From assembly GCA_043747595.1 (NCBI GenBank), contig JAYTOX010000091.1:1-46025 (forward strand): a DNA stretch of 46,025 bases. Direction: 5' to 3'. Below, one piece after another: positions 7,659 to 15,383 of the stretch; the first letter of the stretch is position 1; every line of letters starts with the position of its first letter. A program made the translations under genes and the position numbers. The stretch is from JADKIH01 sp043747595. Lineage in GTDB: Bacteria; Bacteroidota; Bacteroidia; AKYH767-A; 2013-40CM-41-45. The notes under the pieces were generated by a model. That model was not told where the DNA came from, searched no databases, and saw only the letters and a program-made list of their open reading frames with translations.

Positions 7659-8870
7659 ATGAAGCCACAACCAAAAAACGCGCTGACGTTTATTTTTATT
7701 ACGCTACTCATCGACGTAATAGGACTGGGAATTATTATTCCTGTGCTACCAAAATTAATTCAACAGATGACGGGCGAAAACCTAAGCGTAGCTGCGCAAT
7801 ATGCAGGTTGGCTTACTTTCGCTTATGCGGGAATGCAATTTTTATTTTCGTCGGTAGTGGGCGGACTGAGCGATCGATATGGCCGAAGACCGGTGTTACT
7901 GATTTCACTTTTCGGATTTGCCTTGGATTATACGCTGATGGGTTTTGCTCCAACAATTGTTTGGCTGTTTATTGGCCGACTTATTTCCGGAATAACGGGA
8001 GCAAGTTTCACTACTGCCACAGCTTATATTGCTGATGTTAGTCCGCCGGAAAAACGAGCACAAAATTTCGGCTTGATAGGCGGCGCATTCGGCTTGGGAT
8101 TTATTATTGGTCCTGTGCTCGGCGGTGTACTAGGACAATACGGTGCTCGCATACCATTCTTTGCAGCAGCAGCATTGGCAATGATTAATGCGACGTACGG
8201 TTATTTTATTTTACCTGAATCGTTGTCGAAAGAAAATCGTCGTGCGTTTGATTGGAAGCGCGCGAATCCAATTGGTTCGTTGAAACGATTAAAAAAATAT
8301 CCGTTAATATTAAGCTTAGTCGTTTCACTAATTCTCATTTATCTGGCATCGCATGCAACACAGAGCACGTGGACGTTTTACACGATGGAGAAATTCAATT
8401 GGGACGAAAAGATGGTGGGTTATTCGCTCGGCTTCGTAGGAATTATGATTGCCACAGTTCAAGGCGGACTGATACGAATAATTATTCCGAAGCTGGGACA
8501 CAAAATGTCAATTTATGTGGGGCTTGCGTTTTATGTAGTTGGTTTTACCTGTTTCGCATTCGCAACAAAAGGATGGATGATGTTTGCGTTCGTGATTCCA
8601 TTTTCGTTTGGAGGAATTTGCGGACCGGCATTGCAAGGCGTCATGTCGCAGCAAGTTCCGGGCAACGAGCAAGGCGAATTACAGGGAGCGCTTACTAGTT
8701 TGATAAGTGTAACAAGCATTGTAGGTCCTTTGATGATGACTTATTTGTTTCACTATTTTACATCACCGAAATCAAGCATACAATTTCCGGGAGCACCTTT
8801 TTTAATGGGTGCAATACTTACACTTATCTCGGTATTTTTTGCTGTTAGAACATTGGAAAAACATACGTAA
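7659..8870 (+). CDS. MFS transporter, TetA-like (DHA1 family)
   Basis: 403 residues with about 12 predicted membrane helices. The first helix carries 'DVIGLGIIIPVLP', typical of tetracycline-efflux-type proton antiporters, and the loop between helices 2 and 3 has the MFS motif A ('GGLSDRYGRRPVLL', about residues 67-80). A second glycine-rich motif, 'GFIIGPVLGG', lies near residue 150 at the antiporter motif C position. It should export a drug-like substrate across the inner membrane in exchange for protons. Close relatives in Bacteroidota are often labelled tetracycline resistance, but the sequence does not prove that substrate. It follows the DinB-superfamily gene by 15 bp and ends before a bidirectional terminator. 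Confidence 0.88.
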   Translation: MKPQPKNALTFIFITLLIDVIGLGIIIPVLPKLIQQMTGENLSVAAQYAGWLTFAYAGMQFLFSSVVGGLSDRYGRRPVLLISLFGFALDYTLMGFAPTIVWLFIGRLISGITGASFTTATAYIADVSPPEKRAQNFGLIGGAFGLGFIIGPVLGGVLGQYGARIPFFAAAALAMINATYGYFILPESLSKENRRAFDWKRANPIGSLKRLKKYPLILSLVVSLILIYLASHATQSTWTFYTMEKFNWDEKMVGYSLGFVGIMIATVQGGLIRIIIPKLGHKMSIYVGLAFYVVGFTCFAFATKGWMMFAFVIPFSFGGICGPALQGVMSQQVPGNEQGELQGALTSLISVTSIVGPLMMTYLFHYFTSPKSSIQFPGAPFLMGAILTLISVFFAVRTLEKHT

Positions 8871-8958
8871 CTATTTTAGAAATAAAAAAGATAAAATATA
8901 AAATGTTTAATCATATAAGAGTATTGAAACGAAAGTATTGATAAATATTAATGACAAA

Positions 8959-8995
8959 AAAAGGGGTGAAACAAATTCAATGTTTCACCCCTTTT
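8959..8995. terminator. Bidirectional intrinsic terminator
   Basis: A perfect 15-bp stem (8959-8973 with 8981-8995) encloses a 7-nt loop. The stem core is GGGGTGAAACA, and A- and T-runs flank both sides. It lies between the convergent MFS and multicopper oxidase genes and can stop transcription from either. Confidence 0.9.
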
Positions 8996-9012
8996 CAATT
9001 TCCAGATAAAAA

Positions 9013-10677
9013 TTATTCTTTAATAAATTTTGTTGCTTGTATAGTAGACCCTTGCTTCACTTGAACGAAATAGATTCCAGAAGGAAAAGCGGATACGTCG
9101 ATTGTAGATTGATTGGTCACTGTTAAAATTTTCTCGCCTAAAATATTTACCATTTCCACCTTAAAACTCCCAACGTAATCTTTTAATCGAAGTGTCAATA
9201 TTCCGTTGGTCGGATTCGGATAAACTGACAGTCCATTTAATTTTGGAAGTTCGTTCACCGCCGTAGTGTTCGGATTAATAATAAATTGCCCCATCATTCC
9301 ATTGTCTTCATGACTTAAAATGTGGCAATGATACATGTACGGCATCATTGGGTCGCTGAAATCTTCGAACTTCATTATAATTGTTGCAGATCCACCTGAA
9401 GGGCCAAGCAACACAACATCTTTTCTTCCTCGCAAGTTAAGAGGTGTTGTAGTTCCGTTATAAGAAGTAATGTAAAAATGATTTCCATGAACATGAAAAG
9501 GATGCGCCATCATACTTGAATTGGTGATGTTCCAAATCATTACATCGTCTTGTTGTTTTGTAAAATTAACGACGCCCTCATTAAACTGAACAGAATTGAT
9601 CGTAAAATTTGTCATGCTCATCATAGGTGAACCGGCAATTGCAAAATTCATAGTTGATGCTCCTGTACTACTCCAGATTGTATTGCTTGTAAGTGTAGTT
9701 GGAATAGTTGTGATAGGATTTGAAGTAGGCGCCACAACATTCAGCTGAAGGAAATTGAAGGTGATGTTATCGAATGGTCCAATCGCATTTCCCATCATAG
9801 CAGGTCCTCCCGGAAAACCGGAAGCTAATTCATTTCCATATTGATTAATAAAGAATGTATTGCCTTGTTGTCCGGAAAAATCGACTAAGATTTCTGCACG
9901 TTCGCCGCTACCTAAACGCAGACGTGTAAGTGCAACCGAATTATTTAAAAGTCCGTCGTCGGAAGTGATCTGATAAAATGTTCGTCCGTCGTTGAATCCA
10001 AATTGAAGCACGCGATGACTGCTGGCATTTAAAATTCGCAAGCGAACAACTTGCGCAGGAACATTTACCATTGGATTGATAGTACCGTTTACCATGGTGA
10101 TATTATCGAGTTCATCGTCGAGAATAATTTCTTTAGAGGTGCTATCCATGTGTTGAAACTGACTGACCAGAGGAATATCATCTACGCCATACGTGCGCGG
10201 TAGAGCAATCGACGATTCTACAGAATCGCGAACAATAATTAGACCGGCAGCACCTTTTACAACTTGCTTCATTGTTTTGCCATGTAAATGCGGATGATAC
10301 CAGTATGTAGCTGCGTGATCCATTACAGTAAACGATGGACTCCAAGTATCGCCCGACATGATTGGAGTATGTGGGCCACCATCGTTCATAGGAGCAACGT
10401 GTAAACCGTGCCAATGCGTGGTAGTAGTGTCGCCCAACATATTCATTACATTCATAGTTACCGTTTGACCTTTCGTTAAAATAATAGTAGGTCCAAGATA
10501 ACTGCCATTGTATGCGACAGTATGCGTGTTAAAGCCTGGGTAAAACTGATGAACACTATCGGCGATCATTAGATTAATAGTATTTCCTGAAAGTGTATCA
10601 GGAATAGGAATAAGATTTTGCGCACTAGAAATAACAGCACTAATCAATAATGCCAGCGTTAGTAAACTTTTCTTCAT
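9013..10677 (-). CDS. Secreted multicopper oxidase with T9SS type A sorting domain
   Basis: 554 residues. After a signal peptide (1-19, cleaved after 'SSA') come cupredoxin domains with all four copper-binding motifs: HWHGLH (88-93), 'WYHPHLHG' (126-133), 'HPFHVHG' (about residue 390) and 'HCHILSHEDNGM' (450-461), with the type 1 ligands Cys451, His456 and Met461. A linker leads to a T9SS type A C-terminal domain starting at 'VYPNPTNGILTL' (about 485-554). It therefore acts outside the outer membrane or on the cell surface, probably oxidising Cu(I) or phenolic compounds in the manner of CueO. Methionine-rich segments in the middle ('GSPMMSMTNF', 'GGPAMMGNAIGP') suit cuprous ion binding. The ArsR gene precedes it by 13 bp. 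Confidence 0.92.
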   Translation of the reverse strand: MKKSLLTLALLISAVISSAQNLIPIPDTLSGNTINLMIADSVHQFYPGFNTHTVAYNGSYLGPTIILTKGQTVTMNVMNMLGDTTTTHWHGLHVAPMNDGGPHTPIMSGDTWSPSFTVMDHAATYWYHPHLHGKTMKQVVKGAAGLIIVRDSVESSIALPRTYGVDDIPLVSQFQHMDSTSKEIILDDELDNITMVNGTINPMVNVPAQVVRLRILNASSHRVLQFGFNDGRTFYQITSDDGLLNNSVALTRLRLGSGERAEILVDFSGQQGNTFFINQYGNELASGFPGGPAMMGNAIGPFDNITFNFLQLNVVAPTSNPITTIPTTLTSNTIWSSTGASTMNFAIAGSPMMSMTNFTINSVQFNEGVVNFTKQQDDVMIWNITNSSMMAHPFHVHGNHFYITSYNGTTTPLNLRGRKDVVLLGPSGGSATIIMKFEDFSDPMMPYMYHCHILSHEDNGMMGQFIINPNTTAVNELPKLNGLSVYPNPTNGILTLRLKDYVGSFKVEMVNILGEKILTVTNQSTIDVSAFPSGIYFVQVKQGSTIQATKFIKE

Positions 10678-10690
10678 TGCTTTATTTATA

Positions 10691-10993
10691 TTATAATTTT
10701 TGGATACATTTTAATAAACCGAGAACTGCTTTTTCCTTTATTGAATAATACATTTGTTGACCATCTCTTCTTACTTGTAAAATATTTTTACTTTTCATAT
10801 CGGTAAGGTGATGAGAAATCAACGCATGCGAATAATTCAATGTGTTTACAAATTCCGTTACATTCATTTCCTTGTGTTGATCGAGCAAATCTATTACTGC
10901 TAATCTGGTAGGATGCACGACAGCTTTTAGGATGTAAGCAGCATCTTCCAATTTGGAGAACTCGAACCGGACATCAAATTTTACATCTTTCAT
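10691..10993 (-). CDS. ArsR-family winged-helix regulator
   Basis: 100 residues. A winged helix-turn-helix is recognisable: 'LKAVVHPTRLAVIDLL' (about 22-37), the recognition part 'LNYSHALISHHLTDMKSKNIL' (52-72) and the wing 'VRRDGQQMYYSI'. ArsR proteins are dimers that leave DNA on binding metal or another signal. There is no CxCxxC metal motif and Cys96 is the only cysteine, but several histidines could bind metal. It is the first gene of a two-gene operon with the multicopper oxidase, and a perfect 8-9-8 inverted repeat overlaps its promoter. Copper or a related stress signal is the natural guess for its inducer. Confidence 0.85.
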   Translation of the reverse strand: MKDVKFDVRFEFSKLEDAAYILKAVVHPTRLAVIDLLDQHKEMNVTEFVNTLNYSHALISHHLTDMKSKNILQVRRDGQQMYYSIKEKAVLGLLKCIQKL

Positions 10994-10998
10994 AGTTA

Positions 10999-11023
10999 AT
11001 TTGTATCAAACAAACATACAAAT
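10999..11023 (-). promoter_or_regulatory. Candidate ArsR operator over the -7 element
   Basis: A perfect inverted repeat, ATTTGTAT (10999-11006) and ATACAAAT (11016-11023), is separated by 9 bp. On the minus strand the -7 match TATGTTTG (TAnnTTTG) lies at 11011-11018, so the operator straddles the promoter. It ends 6 bp before the arsR start codon. Binding by the encoded ArsR protein is inferred from position and symmetry. Confidence 0.6.
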
Positions 11024-11227
11024 AAACATTTGAATATCGTTAGCCATTTCCCTAACTTAACATTGACTCCAAAATGTTTCATTTTAAAAAAAGGGCTTCC
11101 GTCTTTTAATTTCAAAGGTGCGGACAATAAAATTATAGCTCACTGATTAAAATCAGTCGAGGGAGAAATTAATTAAAAGATTATTATTTAGAAAAAAATA
11201 CTTGTTTTTATCAAGCATATCAATGTT

Positions 11228-11548
11228 TCAATGTTTCAATTTATTCAGAAAATCGATATCGACCGAACCCGTGTTTCTAAAGATCATAGCTAATATGGCT
11301 AATCCTACTGCAACCTCAGCGGCGGCTACAGCCATAATGAAAAACACAAATACTTGTCCGGATGCATCGCCAAAATAAGTTGAGAATGCAGCCAACAATA
11401 AATTGACAGCATTTAACATTAACTCAATGCACATAAAAATGATGATTGCATTTCTTCTAAAGAGTACACCTAAAACTCCTACACAAAAAATTAACGTGCT
11501 AAGTATAACGTAATGCGATAATGGGATATGAGTGAATAATGGATTCAT
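11228..11548 (-). CDS. nuoK: NADH-quinone oxidoreductase subunit K
   Basis: 106 residues with three membrane helices, the usual length. NuoK is an antiporter-like membrane subunit of complex I; the conserved glutamates that take part in proton transfer are present in 'CIELMLNAVNLLL' and 'AAAEVAVGLAIL'. It follows nuoJ by 3 bp. It is the last nuo gene here: downstream comes 234 bp without a gene and then arsR, so the order nuoJ-K-L-M-N of most operons is interrupted. A small inverted repeat (ACTGATT at 11142-11148 with AATCAGT at 11151-11157) lies in the downstream gap but lacks a T-run. Confidence 0.95.
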   Translation of the reverse strand: MNPLFTHIPLSHYVILSTLIFCVGVLGVLFRRNAIIIFMCIELMLNAVNLLLAAFSTYFGDASGQVFVFFIMAVAAAEVAVGLAILAMIFRNTGSVDIDFLNKLKH

Positions 11549-11551
11549 CGT

Positions 11552-12046
11552 TTAATTAATTTCTTTTTTACCTAACATAACTGCACCAACCATAGCGGCC
11601 AGTAATAAAATAGACGACACTTCGAATGGAAGAGCGAAATCGCGAAATAATACTACTCCCAAATTTTTTATCAAGCCGATATTTTGCTGGGTACCGGGAG
11701 CAACTGTTGTAGAAGCCTGACGCAATGCTCCAACCATCACTAACATTAAAGCGCCACCACTGGCAGTAGCTGCTAATTTCAACCACTTACTTTTATGAGG
11801 CTCTACTTCTGCATTTAAATTTAGCATCATAATTACATAAAGAAATAAAACCATTATAGCTCCGGCGTAAACAATGATGTGAACAGCAGCTAAAAATTGT
11901 GCATTCATTAACACATAATGCCCGGCAATTGCAAAAAAGCAAATGATCAAATAAAGCACACTATGGATCGGGTTTTTAGAAATCACAACCATGAGCGCAC
12001 TTAAGATTGCCAAGAAAGAAAGAAAATAAAATAGTGAGAGAATCAT
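11552..12046 (-). CDS. nuoJ: NADH-quinone oxidoreductase subunit J
   Basis: 164 residues with about five membrane helices. NuoJ belongs to the membrane arm next to NuoA, NuoH and NuoK. The helix 'HIIVYAGAIMVLFLYVIMML' holds the family signature 'VYAGAIMVLFLFVIMM' almost unchanged. It lies between nuoI (21-bp gap) and nuoK (3-bp gap). Length and order are normal for the family. Confidence 0.95.
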   Translation of the reverse strand: MILSLFYFLSFLAILSALMVVISKNPIHSVLYLIICFFAIAGHYVLMNAQFLAAVHIIVYAGAIMVLFLYVIMMLNLNAEVEPHKSKWLKLAATASGGALMLVMVGALRQASTTVAPGTQQNIGLIKNLGVVLFRDFALPFEVSSILLLAAMVGAVMLGKKEIN

Positions 12047-12067
12047 TTTTGGGTAATTGAGGGTAGT

Positions 12068-12643
12068 CTATTTTAATTTATTATGTTGAAATGTTTTGTC
12101 TTTTTTAAATTCAATTACTTCACTCGTTTGACGAACGGTAACATCTATCCGTTCATTCACTCCTTCAACCAATTTATCTTTTCCGTAAATAAATTCACTG
12201 CGTTTTAATTCTGTTGGAACTAATCGGTCAGTTAAAAAGATCGCTTCTTTCGGACAAGCCTCTTCGCAAAGTCCGCAAAAAATACATCGAAGCATATTGA
12301 TTTCATAAATCGATGCGTATTTTTCTTCACGATATAACTTCTCCTCACCTTTTTCACGTTCTGCAGCAACCATGGTAATCGCTTCTGCCGGACAAGCAAG
12401 AGCGCACAAGCCACAAGCAGTGCAACGTTCTGCGCCATTCTCATCGCGCTTCAAAACATGTTGGCCGCGCCACACTGGAGCTATTTCACGCTTTTGCTCC
12501 GGATAACGAATAGTAACCGATTTTTTAAAGAGATGACTGAAGGTAATTCGCATACCACCTAAGATGGCAGGTAAATAAATCCTTTCCAAAAATGTCATTT
12601 CTTTTTTTACAACTACCTTACTTCTATTTGTTAGAGATTGCAT
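12068..12643 (-). CDS. nuoI: NADH-quinone oxidoreductase subunit I (two 4Fe-4S clusters)
   Basis: 191 residues. It carries electrons through clusters N6a and N6b from the peripheral arm to the quinone site. The two ferredoxin motifs are complete: Cys74, 77, 80, 84 ('CTACGLCALACP') and Cys120, 123, 126, 130 ('CIFCGLCEEACP'). An amphipathic N-terminus ('GGMRITFSHLFKK') precedes them. The start is taken at 12641-12643; a second Met at residue 16 is possible. It follows nuoH by 34 bp. Confidence 0.95.
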   Translation of the reverse strand: MQSLTNRSKVVVKKEMTFLERIYLPAILGGMRITFSHLFKKSVTIRYPEQKREIAPVWRGQHVLKRDENGAERCTACGLCALACPAEAITMVAAEREKGEEKLYREEKYASIYEINMLRCIFCGLCEEACPKEAIFLTDRLVPTELKRSEFIYGKDKLVEGVNERIDVTVRQTSEVIEFKKDKTFQHNKLK

Positions 12644-12677
12644 TTTATTTTTTTGAATGTACTAGTGCAATTTTTTG

Positions 12678-13712
12678 TTAACTGATTTTTCCCGTCCACC
12701 ACATTACCATTCCGGTGATGAAGATATTTGCGATTGACAACGGAATTAATATTTTCCAACCTAATCTCATCAGCTGATCGTACCGGAAACGTGGAAGTGT
12801 CCAACGAACCCACATGAAGAAGAAGATAAAGAAAAATATTTTACCGAAGAGGAATAACGATCCGGCCATACTCAACCAATTTGGATTTGTAATAAACCTT
12901 CCGATCAATGGCATGTTGTAACCGCCAAAATACAGTGTGCTTATTATAGCCGACGAAATAAACATATTAATGTATTCGGCAAAGAGATAAAATCCAAGTT
13001 TCATAGAACTGTACTCTGTATGATAGCCGCCAACTAATTCTGTTTCGCATTCAGGCAAATCGAATGGCGCGCGATTTGTTTCTGCAAAAGCACAGATCAG
13101 AAAGATCAAGAATCCTAAAGGCTGATAGAAAATATTCCAATGGCCTGCTGATTGCTGCTCTGCAATTTCACGGATGCTCAATGTTCCTGTCATCATCACT
13201 AATGCGATAATTGAAAGTCCCATCGCAATTTCGTAACTGATCATTTGCGAAGATGCACGCAATGCTCCAAGCAACGAATATTTATTGTTCGATGCCCATC
13301 CACCAATCATTATTCCGTAAACACCGATTGAAACAACGCCGAAGATGTATAGTATTCCAATGTTTACATCGGCAGCTTGTATCGGATAAAAATCTCCTTT
13401 GATAGTAAGTCCTCTTCCCCATGGAATCACGGCACTCGTCATACAAGCGGTGATCATTGCGAGACTTGGTCCTAATATAAATAAAAATTTATTCGAAACA
13501 TCGGGAATGATTTCCTCTTTCATAAACATCTTTACTCCGTCGGCCAGCGGTTGTAAGATACCAAAAGGTCCTGCGCGATTAGGACCAATACGATCTTGCA
13601 TGAATGCGGCTACTTTTCGCTCTGCATAGGTAGAATACATAGCTACCAGCAAGGAGATAAGAAAAATTGAAACAATGATTACGATCTTAACGATCAAATA
13701 TGTAGAGAACAT
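12678..13712 (-). CDS. nuoH: NADH-quinone oxidoreductase subunit H
   Basis: 344 residues with about eight membrane helices. NuoH joins the peripheral and membrane arms and forms part of the quinone chamber. Signature segments are present: 'YAERKVAAFMQDRIGPNRAG' (about 28-47), 'MISYEIAMGLSI' and 'AETNRAPFDLPECETELVGG' (about 210-230), the last lining the quinone path. The C-terminal 'RWTLPRFRYDQLMRLGWK' is also typical. It lies 23 bp after nuoG. Confidence 0.96.
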   Translation of the reverse strand: MFSTYLIVKIVIIVSIFLISLLVAMYSTYAERKVAAFMQDRIGPNRAGPFGILQPLADGVKMFMKEEIIPDVSNKFLFILGPSLAMITACMTSAVIPWGRGLTIKGDFYPIQAADVNIGILYIFGVVSIGVYGIMIGGWASNNKYSLLGALRASSQMISYEIAMGLSIIALVMMTGTLSIREIAEQQSAGHWNIFYQPLGFLIFLICAFAETNRAPFDLPECETELVGGYHTEYSSMKLGFYLFAEYINMFISSAIISTLYFGGYNMPLIGRFITNPNWLSMAGSLFLFGKIFFFIFFFMWVRWTLPRFRYDQLMRLGWKILIPLSIANIFITGMVMWWTGKIS

Positions 13713-13735
13713 TTTTTATTTCTTGAATTCAATTA

Positions 13736-14716
13736 TTAATTTTTGATTTGTTTATTCTGAACTACATTCACACTATTCATTAATTCTTTGTGCGCCGGTT
13801 CATGGAGTGTATAATGATTTTGAGAAATAACTGAATGACGTTCTATTTGTGTTGGTCCATCGATAACCCAATCGCGATTTTCTTTTTTCTCGAAACGGCA
13901 ATCGTTACAAATCCATTCTATCACTTCGCTGTACTTATCTTTTCTCGCTGTTACTCTATAAACTTCTTCACCTTTCATCCACAGTGTTACTTTACCACAA
14001 CACTTTTCACAATCGCGATGAGCATCTACTGCATTGGCAAACCAAACTCTGCTTTTAAAACGGAATGTTCTATCAGTGAGAGCACCAACAGGACATACAT
14101 CAATCATGTTTCCGGAGAAATCGTTATCGACAGCATTTTGAATGTACGTGCTGATCTCAGAAACATCGCCTCTATTCATTACACCATGAACACGACCATC
14201 GGTTATTTGCTCTGCAACTTTCACACAGCGATAACAAAGGATACAGCGAGTCATGTGTAACTTTATCTTCGAGCCAATATCTATTTTTTCAAAAGTACGA
14301 CGCTCAAATTCGTAACGCGTTTTTGCTAATCCATGTTCGTAAGCAAGATCTTGCAGTGAACATTCACCTGCTTGATCGCAGATAGGACAATCTAAAGGAT
14401 GATTGAGCAATAAAAATTCAACAACACCACGGCGAGCGTCGATAATTTCGGGAGAAGAAATATTTTCCACTTCCATACCATCCATCACCGTAGTGCGACA
14501 AGAAGCAACAGGCTTCGGCATAGGACGCGGATCTTTCTCCGAGCCCTTCGAAACTTTTACTATACATGTGCGGCAATAGCCACCACTTGTTTTTAACGTA
14601 GAATAATAACACATTGCAGGAGGAACAATATTTCCTCCAATCATGCGTGCTGCATTCAAGATTGTTGTTCCTTCCGGAACTTCTATGCTTTGGCCGTCTA
14701 TGGTTACTTTGGGCAT
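13736..14716 (-). CDS. nuoG: NADH-quinone oxidoreductase subunit G, short form
   Basis: 326 residues from the ATG at 14714-14716 ('MPKVTIDGQSIEVPEG'). The frame is open further upstream, but those codons lie in a repeat. It has a 2Fe-2S ferredoxin domain (Cys36, 48, 51, 73), a His-Cys motif (His106, Cys110, 113, 119), a 4Fe-4S set (Cys158, 161, 164, 208), and a further cysteine group Cys236, 239, 240, 270, 273 that resembles the Mop4Fe4S domain. The protein ends soon after and lacks the large molybdopterin-oxidoreductase-like domain of E. coli NuoG (about 900 residues). Short NuoG proteins are, to my knowledge, usual in many Bacteroidota. An inserted element separates it from nuoF. Confidence 0.92.
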   Translation of the reverse strand: MPKVTIDGQSIEVPEGTTILNAARMIGGNIVPPAMCYYSTLKTSGGYCRTCIVKVSKGSEKDPRPMPKPVASCRTTVMDGMEVENISSPEIIDARRGVVEFLLLNHPLDCPICDQAGECSLQDLAYEHGLAKTRYEFERRTFEKIDIGSKIKLHMTRCILCYRCVKVAEQITDGRVHGVMNRGDVSEISTYIQNAVDNDFSGNMIDVCPVGALTDRTFRFKSRVWFANAVDAHRDCEKCCGKVTLWMKGEEVYRVTARKDKYSEVIEWICNDCRFEKKENRDWVIDGPTQIERHSVISQNHYTLHEPAHKELMNSVNVVQNKQIKN

Positions 14717-14738
14717 TGGTGTGGTAAGTATTAAAAAA

Positions 14739-15361
14739 AGGTCAAGGGTCAAAGGTCAAAGGTCATTAAAGTTTGCTGCTAACAACTAGTGCAACCACTA
14801 AACTCGCCCTTCCTTTTTATTTTCTCACTTTACTTTTTCTTCTTTAACTAATTTTAGTTTTAATTTTATTATAATAAAAGATAGAATTCGGATTATACTA
14901 TCTAACTCTTGTTCTAAATGTCGAAATGCAACTATTTCACCCACATTATATATTTGATCTAAAATCGAAAACCAATATTGTGTTTCATATCCTGACCTAA
15001 GTGCAATTTCATAATATCTGCAAAATTCTCTTGTACTACTGCTTGCTTTAGCTTCATGAATATTCGCTCCTATTGATGAACCACTTCTTCCAATTTGATC
15101 TCTTAGGAAATATTCTACCTTGATCTTTCGGAGATAGTGAGTTAATTTTATCACTCTAACTGAGAACTCTTTTGTTCGTGTTAGTATTTCTTTTTTTTCT
15201 TTATTCGTGTCCATTTTGAAAAGTAACTTTCCTTCTCATAATAGTCAACCAACTTAATAGAGATAATATATTATTCTACTTTTTATACTTTTAAATTAAT
15301 TCAAAACAAAGGTGTCAATCATTATTTATTCCTGTAACATGACCTTTGAACTTTGACCTTA
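14739..15361 (-). mobile_element. IVS-like element: four-helix-bundle gene between inverted heptad repeats
   Basis: The segment between nuoF and nuoG begins and ends with heptad tracts in opposite orientation. The left end (14740-14766) is built on GGTCAAA words; the right end (15339-15360) reads as its complement. The 22 bases at 14745-14766 match the reverse complement of 15339-15360 at 20 positions. In the nuo transcript these ends could pair into a stem enclosing about 570 nt, including the small gene. Elements with the same protein family and paired ends are known as intervening sequences in bacterial 23S rRNA. No transposase is present and I could not define a target-site duplication. 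Confidence 0.55.
14825..15214 (-). CDS. Four-helix bundle protein (23S rRNA IVS / S23 family)
   Basis: 129 residues. The segment 'YFLRDQIGRSGSSIGANIHEAKAS' (about 35-58) and 'FCRYYEIALRSGYETQYW' (64-81) are typical of the TIGR02436/S23 family, first found as open frames in 23S rRNA intervening sequences and now known as stand-alone genes in many Bacteroidota. The structure is a four-helix bundle that assembles into pentamers; the biochemical function is unknown. The basic C-terminal tail ('KLKLKLVKEEKVK') could touch RNA. It interrupts the otherwise tight nuo operon on the same strand and lies within inverted repeats. Confidence 0.88.
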   Translation of the reverse strand: MDTNKEKKEILTRTKEFSVRVIKLTHYLRKIKVEYFLRDQIGRSGSSIGANIHEAKASSSTREFCRYYEIALRSGYETQYWFSILDQIYNVGEIVAFRHLEQELDSIIRILSFIIIKLKLKLVKEEKVK

Positions 15362-15383
15362 AGTTTTTATCTCTTTGTCGCCA

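Noticed and set aside
11142..11157. Terminator of the nuo operon
   Set aside because: The 7-bp dyad has only a 2-nt centre and no T-run after it in the direction of transcription.
14717..14752. Upstream TTG start for NuoG
   Set aside because: The extra residues are encoded by the GGTCAAA repeat; the family N-terminus starts at the ATG at 14714-14716.
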